DNA of 64,000 bases from NCBI GenBank assembly GCA_021399445.1, contig JAJTUQ010000002.1:7440001-7504000 (forward strand), read 5' to 3'. Position 1 is the stretch's first letter. Each line of letters starts with the position of its first letter. The notes under the pieces are model-generated. The model was not told the origin of the DNA. It saw only the letters and a program-made list of their open reading frames with translations, and searched no databases. A program made the translations under genes and the position numbers. This DNA comes from Xylogone sp. PMI_703. Lineage: Eukaryota; Ascomycota; Leotiomycetes. Positions 9,703 through 21,008 of this stretch are shown here, one piece after another.

Positions 9703-12341
9703 ATGGAGAACCCCAAGGGCTTCCGGGTTGTTATTGTTGGGTCATCAGTTGCAGGCCTTACATTAGGTCATTGTTTGCACAAGGCTGGAATAGACTTTGT
9801 CATTCTTGAGAAGCACCACAGCATCGAGAAGGAAGTTGGCGCCACAATCGGCATTGGCGCAAATGGCGCTCTAATTCTGGACCAATTGGGTGTACAGGAG
9901 GCAGTCGAGGAAAACTCGTGCCGTAGAGAAGAAATTGAGTTTCGAATCGGACTCAAGGCAAAACTCCTTGGGCGTATGGATGATTACTTACGACTAGTTC
10001 AGAAACGGTAAGCAATAGAAAGCTGTAGCTTTTGATTCTTGTCAGTTACATTCTTCAATTGAATACTAAGTGGCCGTAGATCAGGCTATTCTCTATTTGC
10101 TACCACACGCCATGAGTTGATCACAGTACTTTTCACACGCTTCCCGCAGAGGGACAAGATTATGACTGACCACCGTGTGTCAAATATCGATCTTGATTCG
10201 CAGGGCGTCACGGTGCACTGCGATAACGGCGCCTCCTTCAAGGGAGATATTGTTGTCGGAGCAGATGGCGTCCATAGTACAATTCGCTCCGAAATGTGGA
10301 AACATGCTAGCAAACTTGCCCCAGATGCGTTTACTCCTAAAGATAAAGGTAATTGTTATTATAGTAACTTTAACACTTAATTGTGATGTGTACTTACGTC
10401 GATTTATAGTGATGACGGCGGAATATAGACTGATGTTTGGAATATCAAAGCCAATTCCAGGGCTTCCCCACGATCCAGACCAGTCTGTCGTAAACAAGAA
10501 CTTCTGTTTCCTCATTGTTCCATGCTCACGCGGGAGATTTGGTTGGTTCATATTTGAGAAGCTAGACAAGAAGTATTATACGCCAAACATTCCACGATAT
10601 ACCGAAAAGGACGCGGAAATTATGGCCGCGAAGTACATGGACTTCTCAATTACGGAGCGCATATTATTCCGAGATGTGTACAACCATCGTATTGCATCTG
10701 GTCTAGCTCCTCAAGAAGAGTATCTAGCTGATAGATGGACGTGGAATCGAATTGTCTGCATAGGAGATGCAATCCGTAAGGTACGTAATATACACGAGTT
10801 CCTAATAACCTACAGGCAACTTGCTTATACACTATCTTAGACCGCCCCAACTTCTGGTCAAAGCGGGAATAATGCTATGGAAGACTGTGCTATATTGACA
10901 AACGCTCTTCACGGAATGCTCGAAAAGAATCCGAGACCTGATACAGCTACACTTGAACGTGGTTTCCTGGAATTCCAGAAAATCCGGCACCCACGCGCTA
11001 ACGTTTTCCACGAGGAATCCCAATTCATCCTTCGCAATGAATGTCTGAATACAGTAGTGGATGAGCTCATAGCCAAATATCTCATCCCCAACTTCCCCGA
11101 CATTCTGGTAAATCACTTGGCTGACACAGCCATTGGGTCCTCCCGCTTGAACTTCCTCCCTCTAGGAGGACTGGTAAAGAGAGGGAGCATGTACCGACCT
11201 AAAGCAGAACCTATGATTCGTCGAGCCGCGAGGGCAGCCCCAATACTGCTTGTATTGGTCTGGTTCGTTTTCCTCAGTGGGCAGGTATTCAACTTAATTT
11301 CAGACAAGCGTAGTGCCCAAAGCTTCGAAGGAGACGTCGCAGCAGGTTCGTGGGGCTATAAACTCCCATCTAACTCGCTTGTGAATTGGCTACCACTGCC
11401 TCAGCTCCTTTCTACTGAGCTAAAAACAGTTGTTGAGTTCTATATGAGTATGCTTACTAACGAACTTGCGCGTGCGCGGGCCCTTGCTTTCTGGTTCGAT
11501 TTCAACGCGATATTGGGCATCTGGATGGTTGAAAGCCACAGGAGAGGAAATATGTTCTCTTTGGCACAAATGTAAGTTTCCTACCTAAAGTTCTTAATCT
11601 GTGATCTAACAATCTAGTTTCTCGCTATTCGTCTGGATCGTAAAATTCCGAGGCAGTGGTTCTAGTGTGCCGCTTTACTGCTTTTTCCACTATCTGCTGA
11701 ACCCTATCACGAACTACAGAGCTCTGGATTTACGACATGTTCAGACACATAACGCCCAAGCACTTCTGCCAGCAATTCTTCTTGGCTTTACATTGCCGAC
11801 CGCTTACCTGTTGCTCTACGCACCTAGCACCAGTCAATCATACTTTGTGAACTTCATTACAGCATGGCAGTTCTTCCCTGCGCTAGTGCCTGCCCTCCAT
11901 ATGCTAATTTCATCTGTTATGCCTCGATCTAAGGTACACTTTGTGGACAGGCCCCTCTCGGATTTAGGATACCTCCGAGTGTTTTACGTCACTTGTGCAT
12001 TGACTTCTACAGCTGCCTACTGGTATACGGCTCTGAAATTCTACCCTGATTCTGTGTACTATGGAATGTCGTTTTTGAGTGGCCTTAAGAACTTTGCTAC
12101 AATGGGTGATTTATGGGCCACTTGGTTACAGGTCGATATGCTGGCAGAGCGACTTCCCATGATCTATCTCGTTGCACTCAATTTCAGAGATCTAAAGGCA
12201 GTCGGGAGGTTGACTGTAGGTTGGGTCCCACTTGTATTGGGATTTACTGCCATCGCAGCTCTTTTTAGTCCGGGAACTGCGTTGATTGCCGCCTGGGCAT
12301 ATAGGGAAGAGTTGTTGGCATCATGGCACGTCGCAGTGTAG
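9703..12341 (+). CDS. PaxM-like FAD monooxygenase fused to a polytopic membrane domain
   Basis: Five exons: 9703..10007, 10080..10348, 10410..10780, 10841..11571 and 11618..12341. Spliced it gives 799 residues. The N-terminal ~430 residues are a class A flavin monooxygenase: Rossmann GSSVAG near residue 13, GATIGIGANGA, the DG motif VVGADGVHSTIR and the GD motif CIGDAIRKTAPTSGQSGNNA. This layout is that of the PaxM/epoxidase group of fungal indole-terpene and meroterpenoid pathways. The C-terminal ~350 residues hold about seven or eight hydrophobic segments (for example APILLVLVWFVFLSG, LLPAILLGFTLPTAYLLLY, WQFFPALVPALHMLI), so the enzyme is membrane-bound. The membrane module may be a terpene-cyclase-like unit or only an anchor; I cannot tell which. 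All exon joins keep frame. Likely substrate: a prenyl chain or prenylated aromatic, by inference from its neighbours. Confidence 0.87.
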
Positions 12342-13973
12342 ACGCTAGAAGATCCTGTGTTAGCATCTCTTTAGCAGGGGGCACAGCAGAAAGTCAAACT
12401 TACTACTTGTCTGGTTAACAAGTCTTAATCCTCGTCATTCATACATACTACATCAGACCGCCAGTCCAAAAGTTCCAGACCACTCAATGTTATAGATTTT
12501 TTACGATTTCATAAGTATTGTATTTTGTATGCCTCAAGTCTTAAGACCTCTATTTGGTGTTTGATGTGTGACTCTTTTAAGTAGATGAATATTTTAACGT
12601 TATATGGTATACTGTCTGTAAACTGTGTAACTATTCGATTTAAATACTGCATCTTAAACTTCAATTGAAGTATTTTCTAGATGTTAAAAGCTTCACATGA
12701 AGTTAATGACTTGATTTTCTGTAGAAGTAAGATAAGCTTCATATATGTTCTAGCCCATACGCCAATATACTACGTTGGCCAGTGGTGGCCCAGCCCGTCC
12801 ACTAATATTTGAATTATCGTATATGAATTAGTCCATGTATAGCCGAGGTCAAAGGCTTTATAGGCTACAGGATACAGAGCCAGTGAGCGCATCTAACTAC
12901 GGACTACAGGCTATAGGCATCCAACCCCACTAAACTCAATAACTCAATAATTGTACAGCGATAACTATATTGCACACCTTGTGTGATAATGTAAGTGCAA
13001 TTGTGTGCAATTGTGAGTCAAGCTGAGAGCTACAGTATATGGAGAATGCAAGCACAAGCTGCATTGGCGTGTGGGCTGGAACATATATCGTAGCCCACTC
13101 ACCAATTTACTACTATATTACCACGTAAGGTATACAGTATAGTTATCGCTGTACAGTTATTCATTCATTGAGTTTAGTGAGGCTGGATGCCTATAGCCCG
13201 TAACCTGAGTAGGTTATAGTAACGGAGTGTTCTGTAATTATAGGCCATTATAGTGAGTAGGTACACTGTAGTTCTAAGCTATGATAGGAGGTGCGTGCTC
13301 TGTAACTCTAGGCTGGAGTTGAGTTTGGTGTAACGATTGAGCGTACTGTAATCTTAGGTTACTATAGTAGTTAAGAGCCTGTACAGCCTAAGCCTGCAGC
13401 GCCCGAACTTGTACTGAAGTTAATGCCTAAAGCTCACTAAATCCATAGCGAGTTACAGTGATTGATAGCCTGAAAATCACTATAATTACAAGGCATTTTT
13501 GGATTTCCATCACTAAGGAAAGCCTAACGTTTTAGTAGTGTTTCTGCCAGGCAATAATGACGTGTCTTTATTATGCTTTACTAAACTCTTGTCCTAATCT
13601 CAGGCATCCATAGCTCGCTTTTTAACAATTTTCCACTAATGATTATTACAATAGCACATTCGTGCGCTGCCTAGCGAAGTACCATTCGGAGTCTCACTCA
13701 TCCACGCAGGGATTGCACAGCTGAATCTGAAGACCGGACCCTATTAAGTGCCACAGCATTGCGAGCTTCCGGGGGTCGAAAGCCGAATTACCGGAGCCTT
13801 TCTTAGCTATGAAAGTGACTTCCTGGTGCATGTTATGATATACGGGAGTAACGTGCAACGAAACCAAACACTGATTGATGAAAAGGCAATAATAATTCCA
13901 AAGAGTACTGATTGTATACTGCTTGTGATCTCCTCTTCTCCTTCTGGTGTCTCCTTTTCTAGGTTCTACAGTA
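12342..13973. other. AT-rich intergenic region with nested repeats
   Basis: After the monooxygenase 3' end the sequence becomes TA-rich and is filled from about 12749 to 13480 by degenerate inverted-repeat material. Open frames near 13694..14065 on the minus strand overlap the start of the next gene and have no domain support. Confidence 0.5.
12749..13205. repeat. Nested palindromic repeat, same family as 2541..2852
   Basis: The start ttctagcccatacgccaata matches the end of the element at 2541..2852, and the following ~130 bp match its minus strand. Inside lies a large imperfect palindrome: ggctataggcatccaaccc...gcgataactata (12909..12968) pairs with 13138..13198. Degenerate ctataggct/agcctatag words continue to about 13480, so the right border is uncertain. 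Non-coding and probably mutated by RIP. Confidence 0.6.
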
Positions 13974-14892
13974 ATGCTTTCCCGAGATCCCGACGCTAGA
14001 ATTAGCCCAGCTACAGATTCTTCGTTATGGGCTGAAAGAATTGTACTGGTCGTAGGTGCTGCCACAGGTACAGGTCAAGCAGTCGCCACGGCCTTCGCTG
14101 CAGCTGGGGCACGCCGCATCGCTCTTGTGGACAGTGGTGATATGTCTATCACTCAAGAACGAGCGATTCAAGCTGCAGCTGCAAAGCATTTACCACCTCC
14201 CGATCTGCTCATCCTCCACCTGCAACCCGAAGACTCCGCAGGTTTGGTGGAAAGAGTTGAGGAGGTCAGTCGCAAATGGGGACATGTTGACATCATTGTC
14301 AATCACGTAGATTCAACACATTCAACATCGAACGAGGGCAAACGGGGCAAGTATTTTGAATCTGCCTTCCAGAATGTCTATGCCATTGTTCATGCATTCC
14401 TCCCTCTGCTGCTTGCCGGGTCCGAGAAGACATTCATCAACATAATTCCTGCCAGCTCTCCTGTTTTAAAGCCAGGACAAGGCGCTAATATGATTGCTGA
14501 GATGGCCAACAAGCAACTGACCGACAGCTTGATGATCGATTATGGACACGAGGGCCTATTGGCGTATTCCATACACTCACTTAAAACCCCCACGAATCAA
14601 GGTACGTGCTTTTTCACAAGGACCTCAAAAATCCAAGAGAGACATTAACATCGAATTCATAGATCCCCTGAACCAATTAAAACTAGACGGCAGTGCCATT
14701 ATTTATTTGACTACTAAAAGGCGCGAATGGCTAGCTAGTCGACATATCTCCAGCACGCAGAATGCGTATGAACTCGTAGCTCAAAAGGAAGTGATTGTTC
14801 GAAATGATCTTCTAAGGTACAAGAATACGCTCTCATTCGACTTTCCACCTGAACGGGTATCGAAAGGTCGGGTTCCCAGAAGCAGTTGGTAA
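13974..14892 (+). CDS. SDR-like protein lacking the catalytic Tyr (probable pseudoenzyme)
   Basis: Two exons, 13974..14601 and 14663..14892 (61-nt intron, GTACGT...ATAG); 285 residues, or 294 if an upstream ATG at 13947 is used. The fold of a short-chain dehydrogenase is clear: nucleotide-binding VVGAATGTGQAVATAFAAAG, HVDIIVNHVDS in place of the NNAG strand, and a C-terminal YLTTKRREWLASRHIS block found in a fungal SDR subfamily. The active site is degraded. Where the family has S...YxxxK, this protein reads IIPASSP...GANMIAEMANKQ, so the Tyr is absent, and the usual HPG turn is HSLKTP. The frame is otherwise open, so it is either a recent pseudogene or a non-catalytic protein. An additional 5' exon is possible because related proteins have a longer N-terminus. 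Confidence 0.68.
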
Positions 14893-16493
14893 TGAAATTT
14901 TTCACGGTGATTTTCAACATGAGATATGAATGGCGTTACCAGGATATAACTTGGAGTTCATTGTTTTTAGATGCGACATTGGTACTCGATAAGACTACAA
15001 AGAGAATAGCTACTAGTCACCTATGGTCAATGTCATCGCCCGTGCTGATTTGTTAGATCTTTGAAGGCGTATCCTACCAGAGTCTGACATTACTGACTCA
15101 TAGAGCTGCTAAAGACTCCTTTTGAACAATTTTCTGTATCGCTCTTGAGATTACAGGCAGCAGGGTACATGTGTAGTATGGGTATAGTAGCTCAGTGTTA
15201 TACCATGGCAGCTAAGTCCACGATCGGGTTGTTTTGGGAGTACCATCTTTTCGAGATGGATTGCGAATTTCGCTACAATAGAAAGTTCTAGCTAGGAATA
15301 TCTTGTCATATTCTGGTCATATCCTTGTAAGCCACATTTGCACAACTTGCATAATCTGAAAGAAGTGTACTGTATCGCCTATCTTCATGCTTCAGTAGTA
15401 CACCAGTTACGCTGTTGATCCCTTGATGTAGTGCTGGGGCGCGCAGGGAAGTTGCTCATGGTGGTGCACAACATTACGGTAAACCAACTCGACGAGATCG
15501 CCTGCACGTGGGATGGCCCTGGTCGATGGCCTAGAAGAAAAGCCATTGACGGGCTTGCTGGGCCTCAGCCGTGCCTCCGACGAAGCTCAGCTTGGGCGCT
15601 CGTCATAGGTCTCGACCGACTCATGCGATACCTCCAAGCTCCTACATAAGATAGCAATGAGACACTCACAGGTGACAGAGCAGAAGATGGACAAGGAAAC
15701 CACCGACCTACGATTTCTTTCAGATCCATCACCGCCTCTTCCCGCATCTTCCCGCCCAGCCTCAACTTACACCGTGAACGAGAGACAGTCGTATGCACAT
15801 TCGAACCTGGATCCACTGGAATTAACGCACGTTGGGAATCTGGTGGGAACGAGCTGACAAAATGCGTTTGATCCAGGCAGGGCGACCTTCTATCCTGACC
15901 AATGACAGAATACCGTAAACCATGCTTAATAATACCGACTCGTCTAATCTGTAATATACGTACCTTTAAGCTCCGTTCCGAAGTGGTGTGTACCCGTGCG
16001 TCACGCTAGAGCGGGAGGCGAGCAGTTCCACCCGGAGACCGTGGGCCACAACCGGTCTGTGTGCCACACCCCTGACCGTATATCATTAGCGTGATGTCGC
16101 TGGCCGGCACGTAGTAGCACCGCCAGATATTACTGCCCTTATGCCGATCGATTCCAGCATACTCCGTACGCGGTATGGGAAAATCAGCCCCCCTACGAGG
16201 TAAGCCTGCAATTAAACATTGCCGTACAGTCTACTCCGTATACTGACCGGAGATGTTGACCTCAACTTCGCATTACTAACCTTCACAGTCGTGTAGGTCA
16301 AGTCTCTATCGTGCAAATACCACCAGCTTCGATATAATACCAGATCATACGCTGTGTCTCTTCCTGCCCTATACTGGCTAGTTGCGACTCTTGTTGGACT
16401 GCTTGGACGACAGAACACTTCGGCGTCGATTTTTCATTGAAAGGAGAAGGAACAGAGTTGGCTACTGTCTTGTAGCTCCGTCTTCTGGACAAA
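14893..16493. other. Intergenic region and promoter of the first MFS gene
   Basis: No gene recognised; open frames at 15431..15857 have no domain. Close to the MFS start the sequence carries CTCCGTACGCGG (16162) and CTCCGTATACTGACCGGAG (16234..16252), the latter an imperfect dyad of CGG/CCG half-sites. Confidence 0.5.
16234..16252. promoter_or_regulatory. CTCCG...CGGAG dyad upstream of MFS exporter
   Basis: CTCCGTATACTGACCGGAG is a symmetric pair of CGG-type half-sites 242 bp before the MFS start codon. Zn2Cys6 regulators bind CGG triplets in dyads. Assignment to the cluster regulator is inference. Confidence 0.35.
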
Positions 16494-18284
16494 ATGGCAG
16501 CGACAACCGACACCACAAATTCCGAAAAGGAAAAGGAATCCTCGCCCCCATCTTCTTCTGGGGAAGTCGTCGACAGCAATAATGGGGATCTCTCAGCAAG
16601 CTCAGATGAAGCTGAGGCGGAAGCGAAATATCCGGAAGGCTTGAGACTCGGTCTTATCGTTGGATCTGTCATGCTGACGATCTTCTTGATTTCTCTCGAT
16701 CAAGTGAGTATTCGTGCCCGCATCCCCCAAATCCTGTTCAAATATGCCTCTAACGATGGGATTAGACAATTGTCGGTACCGCAATTCCCAAAATCACAGA
16801 CGAGTTTCACGGCCTCGACGATGTATCGTGGTACGGTGCTGCATACTTCATGACTCTAGGTGGTTTCACAGCTTTCTGGGGTAAAGTCTACAAATATTTC
16901 CCCTTGAAGCCAACCTTCATTCTTACCGTCTTCCTCTTCGAATTGGGCAGTCTGATTTGCGGCGTGGCACCGAATTCCGTTGCTTTTATTGTTGGTCGGG
17001 CTATTTCTGGTGTTGGCGGAGGAGGAATCGCAACTGGTGGAACCACGATCATCGCTTTCTGTTCACCACCCAAGAAGCGGCCAATCTTCATGGGACTGGT
17101 CGGGTTGACATATGCTTTCGCTGCAGTTGCTGGACCGCTGATCGGTGGTGCTTTCTCGGATAAAGTCACTTGGCGATGGTGTTTCTACATCAATCTACCA
17201 GTTGGAGGTGTCGTCGTGGGCATCATCCTGATCTTCTTTAGACTAGAGACTGCGGCTAAAACCGTCCAAGCCACCTGGAAGGAAACATTTTTGCAGATGG
17301 ATCCCCTTGGTATCATTCTGACCATGGCTGGAATCATTTGCTTCATCCTGGCGCTCCAGTATGGAGGAATAACCTATGCCTGGAACAGCAGCGTAGTAAT
17401 TGGCTTATTCGTTGGATTTGTCGTTATCATGATTGCTCTAGCTCTTTGGGAGGTCTACCAAGGCGAGTACGCTATGCTGCCACCCAGATTGATCAAACGA
17501 CGCGCTCTTTGGGCAGCCTCGATGTTCCAGTTCTTCTTCGCAGGCTCATACTTTCTTGTTCTCTACTATCTCCCCATCTATTTCCAGAGCATCCTGGGAG
17601 CAAGCCCAATCGGATCCGGTGTGGACAACTTACCTATGGTCATTGCTGTCGGCATTTTCGTCCTTGCAGGTGGCATCACTGTCTCCGTCACAGGTCACGC
17701 GACTCCTTACATGGCGGTTGGTTCTGCTATTGCCTGCGTGTCCTGCGGTTTATTCTACACCATGGATCAACATACATCATCAGGAAAGTGGATTGGATAT
17801 CAAGTTCTTTCAGGAGCTGCGTTTGCCTTCCCGTACATGAACTGTCTGAACCTTGCTCAGGCGAATGTAAAGGATGAAGACCTCGCAATCGTCAACTCCA
17901 TTGTTCAATGTAAGTAGCCCCCTTCTCCGCAGCGTGTATGAAGTGAACTAACAGGGTTGTACAGTCCTCCAGGTCCTAGGAGGTGCATTCAGCGTCTCAG
18001 GAGCTCAGTCTGCGTTTGTCAACAAATTGGTCAATACTTTGGCCACCTCTGCGCCCGGAGTGAATACAGCATTGGTAGTAGCCACTGGTGCGGCAGAGCT
18101 CCGAGATGTGTTTCCACCAGACCAACTACCTGGTATCCTTGTCGCATATACAGCAGGAATAAAGGAGGCTTTTATAGTTCCCATTGCTATGGTTGGTGCC
18201 GCGTTTATAATGGCTTTGCTTTGTCCCTGGTCAAAGCTTCCTAGTCATGAGAACAGTGATGGTGCGGTCCATGTTGCAGTTTGA
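16494..18284 (+). CDS. MFS drug/toxin exporter, DHA14 type
   Basis: Three exons, 16494..16703, 16766..17909 and 17965..18284; 557 residues after splicing. A cytosolic, Ser/Glu-rich N-terminus of about 50 residues precedes the membrane part. Signature motifs of the 14-TM proton antiporters are present: ISLDQ-TIVGTAIPKI in TM1, GRAISGVGGGGI in the motif C/loop region and TWRWCFYINLPVG after TM5. Members export metabolites, toxins and azoles at the plasma membrane. It lies between the tailoring genes and the prenyltransferase/HMG-CoA reductase genes, which fits a self-protection or export role for the cluster product; this is inference. No defect seen. Both introns have good GTGAGT or GTAAGT donors. 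Confidence 0.92.
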
Positions 18285-21008
18285 GAGACATTAGAATGGT
18301 AATTGGACCGCTACGGTTCACCTTATATGATAGAATGACAATCTTGTAGAGTAATAAAACTATGGAGAAGGAAAGGCGGTTTAGCATTGCAATTTGTAAA
18401 AAAGCGTTTCTAGTATATCAATGCATTTTCATTATTTCCATGACAAGAGATAATTTATTTGATGGCTTATATTTGCTGAGATTTCGACTATTAGAATCTG
18501 TATTCTGATCCTTGTTCATTTGATATATTATCTTAGTACTGTCATATGAATCGGATAATACTAGAATCTCTGGGCCTGGTTTCTAGCTCCTGGCTTGGAC
18601 AATCTCTTGACTTCGAATCATAAAACCAACGACCTAGATCAGTACGAGAAGATATAATATTGCTAGATTATAGTATCAATTTTGCTACAATATCCAGCAC
18701 ATAATGTCTATTGCTCTTATAGTTACCTACGAAGAATATTTACTATTTTAACTTCTCCATCATCATATCATCTTCCTTGTATGCTTCACAAAGTTACTTT
18801 CCTTTGACTTTATGCCATACAGTATCTCTCACATCTTTAACTTGGTGTTAAATATAAGTCAATTTCTATGGGGTTAATATATTCACCTAAGAGATGATAT
18901 TTGCGAAATTGGGAGAATGAATTGCGAACGTGATAAAGCTTTAGCTTAGGTGGTAAAGCGTAGAGAGATAACGTGACATGTAGTGGAAGAAATGAAAAGA
19001 AAAAGAGAGTGTGAAGGACTTGTTACTCTTGGCCGCTCCTACATCTTCATGCCAAGACGGACATGACCAAACCCGTCCACGGCTTGTGGCTTCTTGTGGC
19101 TTTTCTTAGACACTCGTTCATATCTACAGAGGTAGGGGTAATCGCAGCACTAAACTTAGTATTAAGATAGGCTAAACTCATTTGAACGTTTCCATAGCTT
19201 CACCTTAAATACTGTGTCACTTTTGGCCATAGCCGACTGGGGTTGGTAAAAGTGATGCCGGCGTGCAATTTCTCTGACTCTGGTTTGCAGGAACTGTGAA
19301 CAGGCATACACCTCTCAAGATTAATCTAGGTCACATCAGAGAAATACTCTTGCATGCGCTTGCACCGGCAGAATTAGCTATTGGCTGATTAAATGCATAA
19401 GAGTTAATATCCCAAAGGCTAACACCTGGGTGATAGCAAGTGTATTGTCCGGCTTCTGGATGGAATCATGGTAAGCAGTCATGAATAACTTTTGACGGAA
19501 AGGTGGCAGATTGTTTAGTAGCGCTTGGTCGATTATCCTTAGTCAAGAAATGGGTTGGGTAGAACGTTTACGGCAATATTTGAGTAATCAGGTCTGATTA
19601 ATGACCAAGTTTAGGAGAATACTGTATTTAGAAATGCTTGAGGTTGCTAAGAATAACAGGAAGCCAAGTGTAGTCAAGACGAAATATTACATCTTATCAA
19701 GCAACTTCAACCAGAGGGTATAGCTTAGAGAAAAGTACACTTCTAAACGTCTCTAAGAGCTTGATTTGAACGAGCAACGAGTATGAAAATATATTGGCTT
19801 AGCCCTCTTACCCGGGGGAGCTTAGCATGTGCCGGAATACATAGACGTCGGTGAGCGGTTGTCCGTGAGAGGCTGAAAAACCGGCACAGAATTACTGCAG
19901 GCCTCCACAACCACGCCCGGAAATTTTGATATCGATTAGGCCGTGGGCTGAAAAGTATCGGATAGAAGGTAGTGCAGTATAAATATCTCTCACCCATCCC
20001 CGTGTTTCGTGGACTTGTGTTTTCGTATAACGATAGAGGGGAACTGCCAACCACCTTGGCTCATTGTCTCTGCCCGGGAAATGTACAGTGAAGGTTTTCT
20101 CTCTTATATCGATTCCTGATGTACAAGCTCACCAGTATACCATCCGTGATTTCACTAGCCACCTGGTTGATTAGCACGGCGACATTACGAGACCTATGGC
20201 TCCAAGTATTCGAGGCTGGAGCTCTGACGGCTGTGGAGTGGTGAACGGGGCCACGTTGACGCGTAACAAGACAAACTCAATCTTACTGATGTTCTCTGCT
20301 CTGTCAGGGTCACTACTCCTACTTCTGGTAACCTTAAGGATGTGTGCGTGGTTGTTATTGTCACGTGAGATTTGGTTTACTAATTCCGGCTTGGTTGAAC
20401 TTGTAATCATGCATCGGTTTTCCCTTGTTTGGTTGGGAAAAGCGAATTGCCGACTCGCTTGGTCCGGGTCAGCTTGCGACGGTGTACTCCACTCCGGATT
20501 ACTGTGTAGATATGTACCGTTACAGCCAAGCAAATTTGAGTTCAAATCTTCTTCTCGGCTTCCGCCAGAGCCCCTGCTTCCGTCCAATGGCATGGTCCAC
20601 GCTTTGTCGCAAGGGAGGTGAGTTGCTGGGTGAAAGCGTCTCCCAGCATGGGGGTTCGGCCTCATAAGTTGTCGGCATTCCCCTTCTGTTTGCTCTTGTA
20701 GAGGCTGCTTCTGCTGCTTTTCCTTTTCCCTTTCTCTTTGCTTTCCCATCCTACAATCTCGCAGCATCTGCTTCGTTTTCCCATCGAAGCTCCTCTCACT
20801 GCTTGTAGAGCCGAGGTACGTTGTCTTGTCCCTGGGTGATTTCGTACAAGGGCACACACGTCCACACAAGCCCACTGTCATTCTGATACACGTGCAACCC
20901 TTTCCATCACGATATACCCATCTTCTTTCTCGTTTCGTTGCTTTTATTTCTCATTTGCCCTAATCTCACATGCGACAGTGAATATAGCTTCAGAGGAAAG
21001 CAGAAACC
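18285..21008. other. Long intergenic region between two MFS genes
   Basis: 18400..18900 is strongly AT-rich without a gene. 19700..20900 has higher GC and overlapping open frames on both strands (the longest 236 codons, minus), but their sequences are low in complexity and lack domains; this is probably long 5' leader/promoter DNA. ACTCCGGATTACTG at 20491 lies 517 bp before the second MFS start. Confidence 0.5.

Noticed and set aside
20171..20881. 236-codon open frame on the minus strand before the second MFS gene
   Set aside because: Composition is low-complexity (Gln/Glu/Arg-rich), no domain, and it overlaps the expected promoter and leader of the MFS gene with a competing frame on the other strand.
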